In this document: positions 46,489 to 56,217 of the stretch, piece after piece
Numbering within the stretch: the first letter of the stretch is position 1
How the letters are laid out: every line of letters begins with the position of its first letter
Assembly (NCBI GenBank): GCA_021773115.1
Contig: JAJFKS010000014.1
Location: 1-64,000 of the forward strand
DNA length: 64,000 bases
Reading direction: 5' to 3'
DNA from: Woeseiaceae bacterium
GTDB taxonomy: Bacteria; Pseudomonadota; Gammaproteobacteria; Steroidobacterales; Woeseiaceae
Translations under genes and position numbers: made by a program
The notes under the pieces: model-generated
What the model was told of the DNA's origin: nothing
Databases searched by the model: none
What the model saw: the letters and a program-made list of their open reading frames with translations, nothing else

Positions 46489-47012
46489 TGCGCACTTCTC
46501 CAATGATCAAACACGCCTTGCTGCTGGCGGTATTTGCCGTCGGCGCTTCCGGCTGCGGCGGCGGTGGCGATGACCTTGACCAGTACATCAACGATATTAA
46601 GAAGCGTCCCGGCGGTCGTATTGAACCGCTGCCGGAAATTACGCCCTACGAAGTCTTCAGTTATGTCGCCGATGTGCAAGGTCTGCGATCACCGTTTCGC
46701 CCGGATACACCACAGGCAGGTGGCAAGGGCGGCGGCCCGCGACCGGATGTCGAGCGCAGTCGTGAATACCTTGAAAGCTTTCCGCTCGATTCGTTGAGCA
46801 TGGTTGGAACGCTGCACATCGGTGAAACGATGTATGGCCTGGTACAAACTTCGGACGGTTTGATTCACCGTGTCATTCCCGGCAACTATCTGGGACAAAA
46901 TGACGGACGGATTACGGGAATTTCTGAATCGGAAATCGGCTTGGTAGAGATTATTTCTGATGGTATTGGCGGCTATATCGAAAGAGACGCCGCGGTTGGT
47001 CTTTCAGACTGA
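46488..47012 (+). CDS. pilP: Type IV pilus lipoprotein PilP
   Basis: 174 residues. A signal peptide ends in the lipobox GASGC (Cys near residue 23), followed by a flexible linker and a beta-sandwich domain (VGTLHIGETMYGLVQTSDGLIHRV). PilP links the PilNO pair to the secretin PilQ. It overlaps the upstream in-frame extension of pilQ but the true pilQ start lies 28 bases after it. Confidence 0.95.
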   Translation: MRTSPMIKHALLLAVFAVGASGCGGGGDDLDQYINDIKKRPGGRIEPLPEITPYEVFSYVADVQGLRSPFRPDTPQAGGKGGGPRPDVERSREYLESFPLDSLSMVGTLHIGETMYGLVQTSDGLIHRVIPGNYLGQNDGRITGISESEIGLVEIISDGIGGYIERDAAVGLSD

Positions 47013-47040
47013 CACCTGCATGGAACTGGGAGTTATAGGA

Positions 47041-49221
47041 ATGATGTTCAAATTCAAACCGACAGCCGGACGTCGTAATTCGATGTTAACAATGGCTGCA
47101 TTGGCACAAGCGGCGCTGCTGCTTTTCTGGGGCGCTGCGGCTAGCGCACAGGAAGGTAATCGGCTGCAGGATATTCAGGTTCAGAGTCTGCCCGGCCAGC
47201 GTGTCGAGTTGAAGCTCATTATGAGCGACACTGCACCCGAGCCACTTGCCTTTACCATTGAAAATCCGGCGCGTATCGCGCTTGATTTACCGAATACAAC
47301 ACTGGGGCTGAGCTCGCGCCGCCGCGACGTCAACTTAGGACCCCTGAATACTGTGCTGACTGCCGAGGCCAATGGCCGTACGCGAGTCGTGCTGAACCTA
47401 GGCTCCATGGTTCAGTACCAGACGTCACACAGCGGCAACACGGTTACCGTCATCTTGGGTGACGGCGATGATTACAGTGCAGGTACCACCCAGTTCGCCA
47501 GCACTGCAGCATCCAGCGACCGTTCGTATGCCGCCCCGGGCAGCCGTTCAATCTCGGGCGTTGATTTCCGCCGAACACGCGATGGCGGTGGTCGCGTTGT
47601 CGTAAACCTGACGGATCCATCAACACCAGTCGACATTCGCCAGGAAGGCGGACGCGTCGTTGCGGTCTTTAAGGACACCAGTCTGCCGGCTGAACTGATG
47701 CGTCGTCTTGATGTCATGGACTTCGCAACACCCGTTACGACAGTTGATACGCTGCGCACCAACCTTGACACACGAATCGTGATCTCGGCTGATGGCAAGT
47801 ACGAGCAACTCGCGTATCAGTCGGACAATGAATTCACAATCGAAATCAATCCGGCGCCAGAAACGACAGATGCTGAATCCAGCCTGTTCTCATCGGACAA
47901 AGAATACGAAGGTCAACGCCTGACGCTGAACTTCCAGGACATCGAAACACGTGCTGTTCTGCAGTTGCTGGCTGAAACTTCGGGCAAGAACATTGTTGTA
48001 TCTGACACCGTTCAGGGTAACGTGACTTTGCGTTTGCGTAATGTTCCGTGGGACCAGGCACTCGACATCGTAATGACGACGAAAGGTCTGGACATGCGCC
48101 AGAATGGTAACGTCATCATGGTCGCGCCGGCTGAAGAAATTGCAGCGCGTGAAACCGCCGACCTAGAAGCACAGCTTGCAATCAGTGAGCTTGAGCCGAC
48201 CTACTCCGAGTTTTTACAGGTGAACTACGCGAAAGCATCGGATCTTGCGACGCTAATCACTGGCGGCACTGGCAGCAAAACCATGCTCTCGGATCGCGGC
48301 AGCCTCGGCGTTGACGAGCGTACCAATACACTTCTTGTGCAGGACACCGCTGAGCGATTGCAGATCGTTCGTCGCATGGTTCGCACACTCGATGTTCCGA
48401 TCAAGCAGGTTCTTATCGAATCACGCATTGTTGTCGTAAACGATGACTTCAGTCGTGACCTCGGTGTCAGGCTTGGCATTACCTCCAACAACATTGGTCC
48501 TCGCGACCTGTTGGTTACATCAGGCAGTGCTGTCGGTTCAAATAATTACCTGAGCTCGATTCTCGAAGCGGCAAACGACCCGACCGGACAGACAACAGTC
48601 GAATTTCCGCAGCAGAGCGAGCGCTTCAACGTGAACGTTCCGATTGCTGATGCGGCTGGGCGGTTCTCGCTGGCTCTTCTTAAGAGTGACGTACTGATTG
48701 ATCTTGAATTGTCGGCACTGGAAGCTGAAGGACGCGGCGAAATTGTTTCGACACCGCGTGTTATCACGGCTAACCAAAGTGAAGCGACTATCAAGCAGGG
48801 TGTGGAAATTCCGTTCCAGCAGTCTGCGTCTTCGGGTGCGACAACGATCCAATTCAAGGAAGCGGTTCTTGAGCTGGTTGTAACCCCGCAGATTACGCCG
48901 GATAACAACATCATTATGGACCTTCGCGTCAGCAAAGATAACGTTGGCGAGATTATCTCCACGGGTGGTTTTGGCGGCACGGTTCCGAGTATCGACACTC
49001 GCTCGGTGGAAACGCAGGTGCTTGTAGCCGACGGCCAGACGGTTGTTCTCGGTGGCATCTACGAGACGGAGCGTCGTGAGACCATCAAGAAGGTACCGCT
49101 CCTTGGCGATATCCCGTTTGTTGGTGCCATGTTCCGCAGCAAGCAACGGCTCAATAACAAGGCTGAGCTGCTGATCTTCGTCACGCCGCGTATTCTTGAA
49201 GAAGGCGCAAGCGTTTACTAA
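47041..49221 (+). CDS. pilQ: Type IV pilus secretin PilQ
   Basis: 726 residues from ATG 47041 (47044 is also possible). A Sec signal peptide is cut near ASAQ (residue 36). Two AMIN domains follow (about 40-150 and 160-270), which bind peptidoglycan, then STN/N0 and N1 domains (about 295-450: LNFQDIETRAVLQLLAETSGKNIV) and the secretin barrel (about 480-720, with VPLLGDIPFVGAMFRS near the end). It forms the outer-membrane pore for pilus extrusion. Domain order is normal. Confidence 0.96.
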   Translation: MMFKFKPTAGRRNSMLTMAALAQAALLLFWGAAASAQEGNRLQDIQVQSLPGQRVELKLIMSDTAPEPLAFTIENPARIALDLPNTTLGLSSRRRDVNLGPLNTVLTAEANGRTRVVLNLGSMVQYQTSHSGNTVTVILGDGDDYSAGTTQFASTAASSDRSYAAPGSRSISGVDFRRTRDGGGRVVVNLTDPSTPVDIRQEGGRVVAVFKDTSLPAELMRRLDVMDFATPVTTVDTLRTNLDTRIVISADGKYEQLAYQSDNEFTIEINPAPETTDAESSLFSSDKEYEGQRLTLNFQDIETRAVLQLLAETSGKNIVVSDTVQGNVTLRLRNVPWDQALDIVMTTKGLDMRQNGNVIMVAPAEEIAARETADLEAQLAISELEPTYSEFLQVNYAKASDLATLITGGTGSKTMLSDRGSLGVDERTNTLLVQDTAERLQIVRRMVRTLDVPIKQVLIESRIVVVNDDFSRDLGVRLGITSNNIGPRDLLVTSGSAVGSNNYLSSILEAANDPTGQTTVEFPQQSERFNVNVPIADAAGRFSLALLKSDVLIDLELSALEAEGRGEIVSTPRVITANQSEATIKQGVEIPFQQSASSGATTIQFKEAVLELVVTPQITPDNNIIMDLRVSKDNVGEIISTGGFGGTVPSIDTRSVETQVLVADGQTVVLGGIYETERRETIKKVPLLGDIPFVGAMFRSKQRLNNKAELLIFVTPRILEEGASVY

Positions 49222-49245
49222 GCGGTCAGCGCTCCAATAAACTGT

Positions 49246-49275
49246 AAAGCCAACCTTCGGGTTGGCTTTCTTTTG
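49246..49275 (+). terminator. Rho-independent terminator after pilQ
   Basis: AAAGCCAACC and GGTTGGCTTT make a perfect ten-base stem with a TTCG loop, followed by CTTTTG. It ends the pil operon just before aroK. aroK therefore needs its own promoter or read-through. Confidence 0.85.
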
Positions 49276-49291
49276 TGAGAAAGCATCGTCA

Positions 49292-49804
49292 ATGAAACAT
49301 CCCAGGAATATTTTTCTCATCGGCCCGATGGGCGCAGGAAAATCAGCGGTTGGACGCTATCTTGCGCGGACCTTGCATCTGTCCTTTGTTGATAGCGATG
49401 ACGAGATTGAGTCGCGGACCGGTGTCGATATTCCGTTCATCTTTGAGAAAGAGGGTGAGTCCGGTTTCCGCAAACGCGAGGCTGCGGTCATTGACGATTT
49501 GAGCAAGATGGACGGTGTCGTGCTCGCGACCGGTGGCGGCGCGGTCATCGATCCCGACAGTCGCAGTCGCCTCGGAGGCCGCGGCTTCGTCGTCTACCTG
49601 CTTACGAGTGTGGACCAACAGGTTGCAAGGACACAGAAGGGCCGTGAACGGCCGCTGCTAGAGGGCGGTGATCCGCGCGAGACGCTAACGGCCCTATTGG
49701 AGTTGCGCGACCCCCTGTACCGGGAAATTGCGGATATCGTTGTGTTAACCGATGGTCGCAAAGTGAAGTCTGTCGCCGACGAAATTATCGAACAGGTTTC
49801 GTAG
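49292..49804 (+). CDS. aroK: Shikimate kinase
   Basis: 170 residues from the ATG at 49292 ([11 protein letters not shown]). P-loop GPMGAGKS (11-18), shikimate-binding DSDDEIE and GFRKREA, and the ATGGGAV motif are present. It makes shikimate 3-phosphate. The order pilQ-aroK-aroB is the usual one in Gammaproteobacteria. The upstream extension overlaps the pilQ terminator and is rejected. Confidence 0.96.
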   Translation: MKHPRNIFLIGPMGAGKSAVGRYLARTLHLSFVDSDDEIESRTGVDIPFIFEKEGESGFRKREAAVIDDLSKMDGVVLATGGGAVIDPDSRSRLGGRGFVVYLLTSVDQQVARTQKGRERPLLEGGDPRETLTALLELRDPLYREIADIVVLTDGRKVKSVADEIIEQVS

Positions 49805-49830
49805 CAGCGCACGTTGCGCACATGTTGTTT

Positions 49831-49853
49831 CGCGCGCAGGGCGCGCCCCTACG
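49831..49853 (-). repeat. Degenerate REP-like unit between aroK and aroB
   Basis: On the minus strand CGTAGGGGCGCGCCCTGCGCG shares the GTAGG-GCG head with the units at 40558 and 40671 but has a different stem. It is a single copy, so it may be an eroded palindrome rather than an active one. Confidence 0.35.
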
Positions 49854-49869
49854 TTGGTATACTGCCGTC

Positions 49870-50943
49870 ATGGCAAAGCACTCCACTATCACCGTCAAGC
49901 TGGGCGATCGAAGCTACCCGATCATCATCGGTAGCGGCTTGCTGGACGGTGCCTTCGATCTGACGCGCTTTATGCGCGGATCCGACTGTCTGATCGTCAG
50001 CAACGAGACGGTTGCGCCGCTTTACCTCGACCGCCTGCGGGCAAATCTCGGCGACAAGACAATCCACAGCATTGAGTTGCCCGATGGCGAAGCCCATAAG
50101 TCAATCGCAAGCCTGCAAACCATACTGGATCGCCTCGCAGAGAGTGGCGCCGGCCGCGACACCACGGTCATTGCGCTCGGCGGAGGTGTCGTGGGCGATA
50201 TCGCCGGATTCGCGGCCGCCTGCTACATGCGTGGCGTGGCGTTTATTCAGGTTCCGACTACGCTGCTTGCCCAGGTTGATTCATCTGTCGGCGGCAAAAC
50301 CGGAGTCAACCATCCCGAGGGCAAAAATCTCATCGGTGCGTTCCACCAGCCGCGAGCCGTTTTGATTGATACGAGCACACTATCAAGCCTGCCGGATCGG
50401 GAACTGAAAGCGGGGCTGGCGGAAGTCATCAAACACGGTGCAATTTGCGACATTGAGTTCTTCGCCTGGCTGGAAGAAAACATGCAGAAGCTGCTACGAA
50501 AAGAGCCTCTGGCACTGGCACATGCCGTGCAGCGGTCCTGCGAAATCAAGGCAGAAGTTGTTGCTGACGACGAACGTGAGGCGGGACGACGCGCAATTCT
50601 GAATTTTGGCCACACCTTCGGTCACGCGATTGAGCGTTGCGAGGGCTACGGCGAATGGCTGCATGGTGAAGCGGTCGCTGCTGGCATGGTCATGGCGGCC
50701 GAGCTCAGCGGTATCATCGATGCGGATATTGACAGGCTGCGCGCGTTGATCGCCCAGGCGGGCCTGCCGGTGTCACCGCCGAGCATCGATGCCGACAGCT
50801 GGATGCGGGCGATGGGAATGGACAAAAAGGTCGAACAGGACCAGCTTCGCTTCGTTTTGCTGCATGCACTGGGCGACGCTCACGTGACAAGCTCTTACGA
50901 TAATGAGCTACTCCGGCAGATTGTTGGCGCAGACGCCCGGTGA
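49870..50943 (+). CDS. aroB: 3-dehydroquinate synthase
   Basis: 357 residues from the ATG at 49870 ([12 protein letters not shown]). It closes the first ring of the shikimate pathway using NAD and a metal. [38 protein letters not shown] and the metal-binding GHTFGHAIE are present. It overlaps the next gene by four bases (GTGA). Confidence 0.97.
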   Translation: MAKHSTITVKLGDRSYPIIIGSGLLDGAFDLTRFMRGSDCLIVSNETVAPLYLDRLRANLGDKTIHSIELPDGEAHKSIASLQTILDRLAESGAGRDTTVIALGGGVVGDIAGFAAACYMRGVAFIQVPTTLLAQVDSSVGGKTGVNHPEGKNLIGAFHQPRAVLIDTSTLSSLPDRELKAGLAEVIKHGAICDIEFFAWLEENMQKLLRKEPLALAHAVQRSCEIKAEVVADDEREAGRRAILNFGHTFGHAIERCEGYGEWLHGEAVAAGMVMAAELSGIIDADIDRLRALIAQAGLPVSPPSIDADSWMRAMGMDKKVEQDQLRFVLLHALGDAHVTSSYDNELLRQIVGADAR

Positions 50944-52067
50944 GCGCTTCGCTGGCACCGTACGCGGCGCAGGAATCTCAGAGTCGCGGTCGACGCTATA
51001 AGGAGGAGCCCTCGGTTTATCGTGGCGAATATCAACGCGATCGAGATCGCATTATTCATTCCACGGCGTTTCGCCGGCTCATGTACAAGACTCAGGTTTT
51101 CGTCAATCACGAGGGTGACCTGTACCGAACTCGCCTGACGCATTCGCTGGAGGTCGCGCAAATTGGCCGTACGATCGCCGTTGCACTGCAACTTAATGAA
51201 GCACTCGCCGAGGCAATTTGCCTGGCGCACGACCTGGGACACACGCCATTCGGGCACGCCGGGCAAGACACGCTCAACGCCTGCATGCACGACTACGGCG
51301 GCTTTGAACACAATCTGCAGTCGCTGCGTGTGGTCGACGTTCTTGAGGTAAAATACGCAGACTTTCCGGGACTCAACCTGATGTTCGAGACGCGCGAGGG
51401 TATTTTAAAGCACTGCTCGGCCCGCAATGCCCGAATGCTCGGCGATGTGGGGGAGCGCTTCCTGCAACGAAAACAACCCGGTCTTGAGGCACAGCTCGCG
51501 AACATTGCTGACGCCATCGCTTACAACAACCACGACGTTGACGATGGTTACCGGGCGGGTCTGTTAAGCCTCGAGCAACTGCGGCAACAGCCACTGTTTG
51601 GTGACCGTCTCGACACGGTTCAGAAGCGCTACCCGGACCTTGACGACCGGCGCCTGATCTACGAAGTGATTCGGCGCATGATCGGGTCGGTCGTTACTGA
51701 CCTCATTGAGGAGACACGTCGCAGAATCAAGTCTGTCGCCCCGCAATCGATAGACAGCGTCCGTGATGCAGGCGTGCCGCTGGTTGCAATGTCGGATGCA
51801 ATGCACGAACAACACAGTGCGCTGAAGAAGTTTCTCCACAGGCATCTGTACAGTCACGAAAAAAAGCTCGCGATGACGCGCGAGGTACAGGCGATTGTCA
51901 AAGACCTGTTCACAGCCTATATGGACGACGCCAGTCTGATGCCGGAAGAGTTCACCGAAGCGGCCCGCAATGCCGAGGGCAGCGATCGAGCTCGCGTCGT
52001 GGCCGATTTTATTGCCGGAATGACGGATCGATACGCGATCGCGGCCCACGAAACCATCTCAGGCTGA
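50940..52067 (+). CDS. dGTPase-like HD-domain hydrolase
   Basis: 375 residues from the GTG at 50940. It belongs to the deoxyguanosine triphosphate triphosphohydrolase-like group: [20 protein letters not shown], then the HD motif [14 protein letters not shown] with His and Asp metal ligands. It is the type 2 form, shorter than E. coli Dgt. It hydrolyses dNTPs to nucleosides and triphosphate. The link to aroB is by operon overlap only. Confidence 0.93.
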   Translation: MSASLAPYAAQESQSRGRRYKEEPSVYRGEYQRDRDRIIHSTAFRRLMYKTQVFVNHEGDLYRTRLTHSLEVAQIGRTIAVALQLNEALAEAICLAHDLGHTPFGHAGQDTLNACMHDYGGFEHNLQSLRVVDVLEVKYADFPGLNLMFETREGILKHCSARNARMLGDVGERFLQRKQPGLEAQLANIADAIAYNNHDVDDGYRAGLLSLEQLRQQPLFGDRLDTVQKRYPDLDDRRLIYEVIRRMIGSVVTDLIEETRRRIKSVAPQSIDSVRDAGVPLVAMSDAMHEQHSALKKFLHRHLYSHEKKLAMTREVQAIVKDLFTAYMDDASLMPEEFTEAARNAEGSDRARVVADFIAGMTDRYAIAAHETISG

Positions 52068-52110
52068 TAGAATTCGATCCCCGCGGGAAACCAGCAGACA
52101 AGGACCGCCT

Positions 52111-52827
52111 GTGCAACACAAAAATATCGCCTGCAAAGACCGGCTGATCTTCGCCATGGACGTGCCCAACTGCGAGCGTGCCCGCGAGCTCACCGAAGAA
52201 CTGGGCGACGCCATTACGTTCTACAAGATCGGTCTCGAGCTGATGATGAGCGGCGAGTATTTCGAACTACTCGACTGGATGCTCGAACGGGACAAGAAAG
52301 TCTTCTGCGATTTGAAGTTCTTCGACATTCCGGCAACAGTTGGATCTGCCGTACGGCAACTAAAAGATCGAGGCGCGAGTTTCGTGACCGTGCACGGCAA
52401 CCGCTCAATCATGGAAGCCGCGGCTGAAAACAAAGGCGACACGCTCAAGGTTCTTGGCGTCACCGTTCTGACCAGCCTCGATCGTGGTGATCTGGACGAC
52501 CTGGGATTCGCGTGCGATCTGGAAGCGCTGGTGCTGTCGCGGGCAAAGCAGGCGCTGGCTGCGGGCTGTGACGGTGTCATCTCGTCAGGCCTCGAAGTAC
52601 CAAAACTTCGTGAGCACGTCGACAACAAATTACTCGTGGTTTCACCCGGGATCCGGCCGGTCGACAACAAACCAATGGGTGACCAAAAACGCGTCGTAAG
52701 CGTTGAAACGGCATTTTCGAACGGCGCTGACTACATCGTCGTGGGCCGACCTATCCGCGATGCGGAAAATCCACGCGCTGCTGCAGAAGCAATGCAAGCG
52801 TCCATCGAAACGCAAACAGGTGCCTGA
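52111..52827 (+). CDS. pyrF: Orotidine 5'-phosphate decarboxylase
   Basis: 238 residues from the GTG at 52111 ([17 protein letters not shown]). The catalytic Asp-Lys-Asp set lies in [13 protein letters not shown]; the C-terminal [17 protein letters not shown] and DYIVVGRPI strand are also normal. It makes UMP. It overlaps hemE by one base. Confidence 0.96.
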   Translation: MQHKNIACKDRLIFAMDVPNCERARELTEELGDAITFYKIGLELMMSGEYFELLDWMLERDKKVFCDLKFFDIPATVGSAVRQLKDRGASFVTVHGNRSIMEAAAENKGDTLKVLGVTVLTSLDRGDLDDLGFACDLEALVLSRAKQALAAGCDGVISSGLEVPKLREHVDNKLLVVSPGIRPVDNKPMGDQKRVVSVETAFSNGADYIVVGRPIRDAENPRAAAEAMQASIETQTGA

Positions 52828-53891
52828 TGTCCAAACTTAAGAATGACGTTTTACTTCGCTCGCTGATGCGCGAGCCGGTAACCCGCACACCCGTCTGGAT
52901 CATGCGGCAGGCGGGCCGATACCTGCCCGAATATCGCGAACTGCGAGCAAAAGCCGGCGACTTCATGAGCCTGTGTCAAAATCCGGAACTCGCCTGCGAA
53001 GTAACAGTGCAACCACTGCGACGCTTTAAGCTCGATGCGGCAATCCTGTTTTCCGACATCCTGACGATTCCGGATGCGATGGGGCTCGGTCTCTATTTCG
53101 TCAGCGGTAAAGGCCCCAAATTCGAACGCCCGGTTCAGGACGCAAGATCAATCAAGAACCTGAAGGTGCCAGACGTCGAAAAGAAACTTGGCTATGTCTT
53201 CGAAACGGTACGCCGCGTGCGCGCCGAACTGAACGGCAACGTCCCACTCATCGGCTTTGCCGGTAGCCCATTCACCGTCGGCACCTACATGGTCGAAGGC
53301 GCATCAAGTCGCGAATTCCCAACCATCAAAGGCCTCGCAGCAGAAGCACCCGAGGTCCTCGATCGCCTGATGAACACCCTCGCCGAAACCACCATCGAAT
53401 ACCTCAACGCCCAAATTGACGCCGGTGCACAGGCGGTCCAAATCTTCGACACCTGGGGTGCCGCCCTCGAACCCGACGATTTCCGCCGCTTCTCAATGGC
53501 CAGCATGCAAAAGATCATCGACGGCCTGACCCGAACCCACGACGGCCGCCAGGTTCCGGTCATTGTCTTCACCAAAGGCGCTGGACCGTTACTGAAGGAT
53601 CTGGCAGAAACGGGTTGTGATGCTTTGGGAGTGGATTGGACAACAGACCTCGCCACCGCCCGACAATATGTTTCTGACAAAGTCGCGCTGCAAGGTAACC
53701 TCGATCCGGCAACGCTAAGAGAGAGCCCGGACGTGATTCGACAAGGCGTTGCGGACACACTCGCAAGCTACGGAGATGGCCCGGGCCATGTTTTCAACCT
53801 TGGCCACGGAATTACGCCTGATATCAAACCCGAGCACCTGGGAGCATTGGTGGATGCCGTGCATGAGTTGAGTCCCGAATACCACGATTAG
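52827..53891 (+). CDS. hemE: Uroporphyrinogen decarboxylase
   Basis: 354 residues. It removes four carboxyl groups from uroporphyrinogen III in heme synthesis. The N-terminal [18 protein letters not shown], the [14 protein letters not shown] active-site Asp, and [16 protein letters not shown] are conserved. It is the last gene of the aroB-dgt-pyrF-hemE run and is followed by an unusual paired hairpin region. Confidence 0.97.
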   Translation: MSKLKNDVLLRSLMREPVTRTPVWIMRQAGRYLPEYRELRAKAGDFMSLCQNPELACEVTVQPLRRFKLDAAILFSDILTIPDAMGLGLYFVSGKGPKFERPVQDARSIKNLKVPDVEKKLGYVFETVRRVRAELNGNVPLIGFAGSPFTVGTYMVEGASSREFPTIKGLAAEAPEVLDRLMNTLAETTIEYLNAQIDAGAQAVQIFDTWGAALEPDDFRRFSMASMQKIIDGLTRTHDGRQVPVIVFTKGAGPLLKDLAETGCDALGVDWTTDLATARQYVSDKVALQGNLDPATLRESPDVIRQGVADTLASYGDGPGHVFNLGHGITPDIKPEHLGALVDAVHELSPEYHD

Positions 53892-53924
53892 TGTCGTACT
53901 TGACCGCTGCACCAGGGAGCGGAG

Positions 53925-53995
53925 CGTTCCGGAAAGTGTTTAAAGGAAATAAAGCGGACCGAAGGGAGCCATTCCGATAAACACTTTCCGGAACG
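53925..53995 (+). repeat. Hairpin element A, shared loop
   Basis: Perfect 18-base arms CGTTCCGGAAAGTGTTTA (53925-53942) and TAAACACTTTCCGGAACG (53978-53995) enclose a 35-base loop. The loop holds a 31-base sequence (53945-53975, starting GGAAATAAAGCGG and ending GGGAGCCATTCC) that recurs, reversed, in element B. It lies right after hemE, between convergent genes. Confidence 0.8.
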
Positions 53996-54043
53996 ATCCG
54001 CGGCCAGTCAGGTAACAATCGTCACACTGTTCACGGGTCGACC

Positions 54044-54125
54044 GGGAATCTCTTTCTAGGAATGGCTCCCTTCGGTCCCGTCAAGCGGGATCGAGATCCG
54101 CTTTATTTCCTCGAAAGAGATTCCC
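54044..54125 (-). repeat. Hairpin element B, same loop, different stem
   Basis: Arms GGGAATCTCTTTC (54044-54056) and GAAAGAGATTCCC (54113-54125) are perfect complements and unrelated to the arms of element A. The loop contains the reverse complement of the element A loop, split by an 18-base insertion with its own small palindrome (CCCGTCAAGCGGGA). Thus loop sequence is kept while stem sequence changes but still pairs. Confidence 0.8.
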
Positions 54126-54156
54126 GCTCGCCCCTTAATTGGGTGCGGGGTTTTGG

Positions 54157-54534
54157 CTACAAGAGTTCGATTTCGAGGATCTGGCATTGTTGAACGACGT
54201 TGGCGTTCTCACCACCGTGAGTGACGGCCTCAGCCCAGACGACCTGCCCGAACTTGAACTCTTCCATGTGTCGGTTTCCCTTACCATCATCTTCGAGCCA
54301 GCCGCAGGTTTGAAGGTAGACGAGCAACCGGTCCGGGTGCGCATGCAGCGGCTGGTTCTCGCCATTACGGACGGTTTGTTTCAAAACACGAACACGTTCA
54401 TTTTCAAATTCGAGAGAGAAAATGTGCGGCGCGACCCATAGTGGGTCGAGTGGCTTGGGCACTGCCGCGCCAACGACTGCTGCGAGCAGTAGCAGTGGCA
54501 CCAGCGATAGAAGTTTCGAGCCGAGATTATTCAC
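54157..54534 (-). CDS. Small exported cupin-like protein
   Basis: 125 residues from the GTG at 54534, which overlaps the fadD stop. An N-terminal hydrophobic signal (LLSLVPLLLLAAVVGAAVP) suggests export. The rest reads as a small beta-barrel with HAHPDRLLVYLQ and a later HGGENANVV segment, which fit a single cupin domain with His ligands. No enzyme family was recognised. It is encoded directly after fadD on the same strand and ends before the paired hairpins. Confidence 0.65.
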   Translation of the reverse strand: MNNLGSKLLSLVPLLLLAAVVGAAVPKPLDPLWVAPHIFSLEFENERVRVLKQTVRNGENQPLHAHPDRLLVYLQTCGWLEDDGKGNRHMEEFKFGQVVWAEAVTHGGENANVVQQCQILEIELL

Positions 54535-56185
54535 GCAGTGCTCTCCTGAGAATCTTGCCAACATTGGTCTTCGGTAATTCATCACGGAACTCAACAATGC
54601 GAGGCCGCTTGTAGCCGGTCAGGTTTTTCTTGCAATGATCAAGGACGTCTTGCTCGGTGAGGTTCGGATCCTTGCGTACGACGAATACCTTGACGATCTC
54701 GCCGGATCGCTCATCCGGGAGACCGATGGCAGCCGCTTCCAGGACGCCGGGCATTTCGACGATGACGTTTTCGATTTCGTTTGGGTAAACGTTGAAACCG
54801 GAGACCAGGATCATGTCCTTCTTGCGGTCTTCGATAAATACATAGCCATCGGGATCCATGCGACCGACATCGCCGGTGCGTAGCCAGCCGCCCGGGAGCA
54901 TTGTTTCTGCCGTTTCTGCGGGCCGCTGCCAGTAGCCCTCCATCACCTGCGGGCCGCGAATACATATTTCGCCGATTTCGCCGATCGGGAGTGGGTTGCC
55001 GTCGTCGCCAGCGATCATGACGTCGGTAGAGGGTATGGGTAGTCCAATGGTCCCGCTGAATTCGCTGCCGACGCGGCAAACGATCGCCGCGGGTGACGTC
55101 TCGGTCAGGCCATAGCCTTGCAGAATGGACGTACCGGTCTTTTCTTTCCATTCCCTGGCGATCGCGGGCTGTACGGCCATACCGCCCCCAATGCAGACCC
55201 GCAAAAAACTAAAGTCGATTTTCGAAAAGCTGGGCGTGTCCATTAGCGCTGCAAACAGTGTATTCACACCGGTGAACATGTTGAATTGGTGTTTCGCGAC
55301 TTCCTTGGCAAAGCCTTCGAAGTCGCGTGGGTTTGTGATGAGTACGTTTTCGCCGCCCTGCGCCATTACCGTCAGGCAATTCCCCTGCAGCGAGAAAATG
55401 TGATACAGCGGCAGGGCGGTGATCGCGACAATCGGTTTGACCCCTTCGTAGGCGTCGGCTTGCCAGGTAATGGATTGTTGAACGTTGTAGACCATGTTGC
55501 GGTGACTCAGCATCGCGCCCTTGGAGGCGCCCGTTGTGCCACCGGTGTATTGCAAAAACGCAATGTCGGCATAGCCGATATCGACTTCGTCAAGTACCGC
55601 TTCAGCGCCGGCGTTGAGCGCTTGTCGGAAGCTGGTCTTGCCTGGCAGTTTGAAAGCTGGCACGGAACGCTTGATGTAGCGAAGTACGAAATTGATTAAA
55701 GCGCCTTTTGGAAATCTGAGCAGATCGCCGGCACCTGTTGTAATGACATGCTTGACCTTGGTTTCCCCGATTACGTCTTCAAGGACATGTGCAAAGTTCT
55801 CGAGAATGATGATGCACTTCGCGCCGGAGTCTTTTAGCTGATGCTTGAGTTCGCGCGCTGTGTACAGTGGATTCACGTTGACCGCAACCAGGCCGGCACG
55901 AAAGATGCCGCACAAGGCAACCGGATACTGAAGAATGTTGGGAAGCATAATTGCGACCCGTTCACCACGGGTTAGTCGCAGTTCTTTTTGTAGATAGCAG
56001 GCAAACTGCATCGACAGGCGGTCGATGTCCGCGTAGCTCAGCGTCGTGCCCATATTGGAAAAACTGGTATTGTCGGGATATGCTTGGAAGGCTTGTTCAA
56101 ACAGGTCGCGAAGCGAACCATATGGGGGAGTCGGGACCTCTTCAGGCATACCTGGCGGATAAGACTTGAGCCAAACTTTTTCCAA
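54527..56185 (-). CDS. fadD: Long-chain fatty acid-CoA ligase
   Basis: 552 residues from a TTG at 56185 with a strong GAGGGGAAGG upstream. An ANL-superfamily enzyme with YTGGTTGASKGAML (P-loop), GYGLTETSPAA, GWLRTGDVGRMDPDGYVFIEDR and the C-terminal KTNVGKILRRALRE Lys motif. It activates fatty acids to acyl-CoA at the inner membrane. The neighbour tesA hydrolyses acyl-CoA, which is a plausible functional pairing. Exact chain length preference is not readable. Confidence 0.93.
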   Translation of the reverse strand: MEKVWLKSYPPGMPEEVPTPPYGSLRDLFEQAFQAYPDNTSFSNMGTTLSYADIDRLSMQFACYLQKELRLTRGERVAIMLPNILQYPVALCGIFRAGLVAVNVNPLYTARELKHQLKDSGAKCIIILENFAHVLEDVIGETKVKHVITTGAGDLLRFPKGALINFVLRYIKRSVPAFKLPGKTSFRQALNAGAEAVLDEVDIGYADIAFLQYTGGTTGASKGAMLSHRNMVYNVQQSITWQADAYEGVKPIVAITALPLYHIFSLQGNCLTVMAQGGENVLITNPRDFEGFAKEVAKHQFNMFTGVNTLFAALMDTPSFSKIDFSFLRVCIGGGMAVQPAIAREWKEKTGTSILQGYGLTETSPAAIVCRVGSEFSGTIGLPIPSTDVMIAGDDGNPLPIGEIGEICIRGPQVMEGYWQRPAETAETMLPGGWLRTGDVGRMDPDGYVFIEDRKKDMILVSGFNVYPNEIENVIVEMPGVLEAAAIGLPDERSGEIVKVFVVRKDPNLTEQDVLDHCKKNLTGYKRPRIVEFRDELPKTNVGKILRRALRE

Positions 56186-56217
56186 AACCTTCCCCTCGTT
56201 GTTTGTCGCGCTTTGGC

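Noticed and set aside
46960-47040. Earlier start for pilQ
   Set aside because: It would overlap pilP and place 27 residues before a good signal peptide; the ATG pair at 47041/47044 follows proper ribosome-site sequence.
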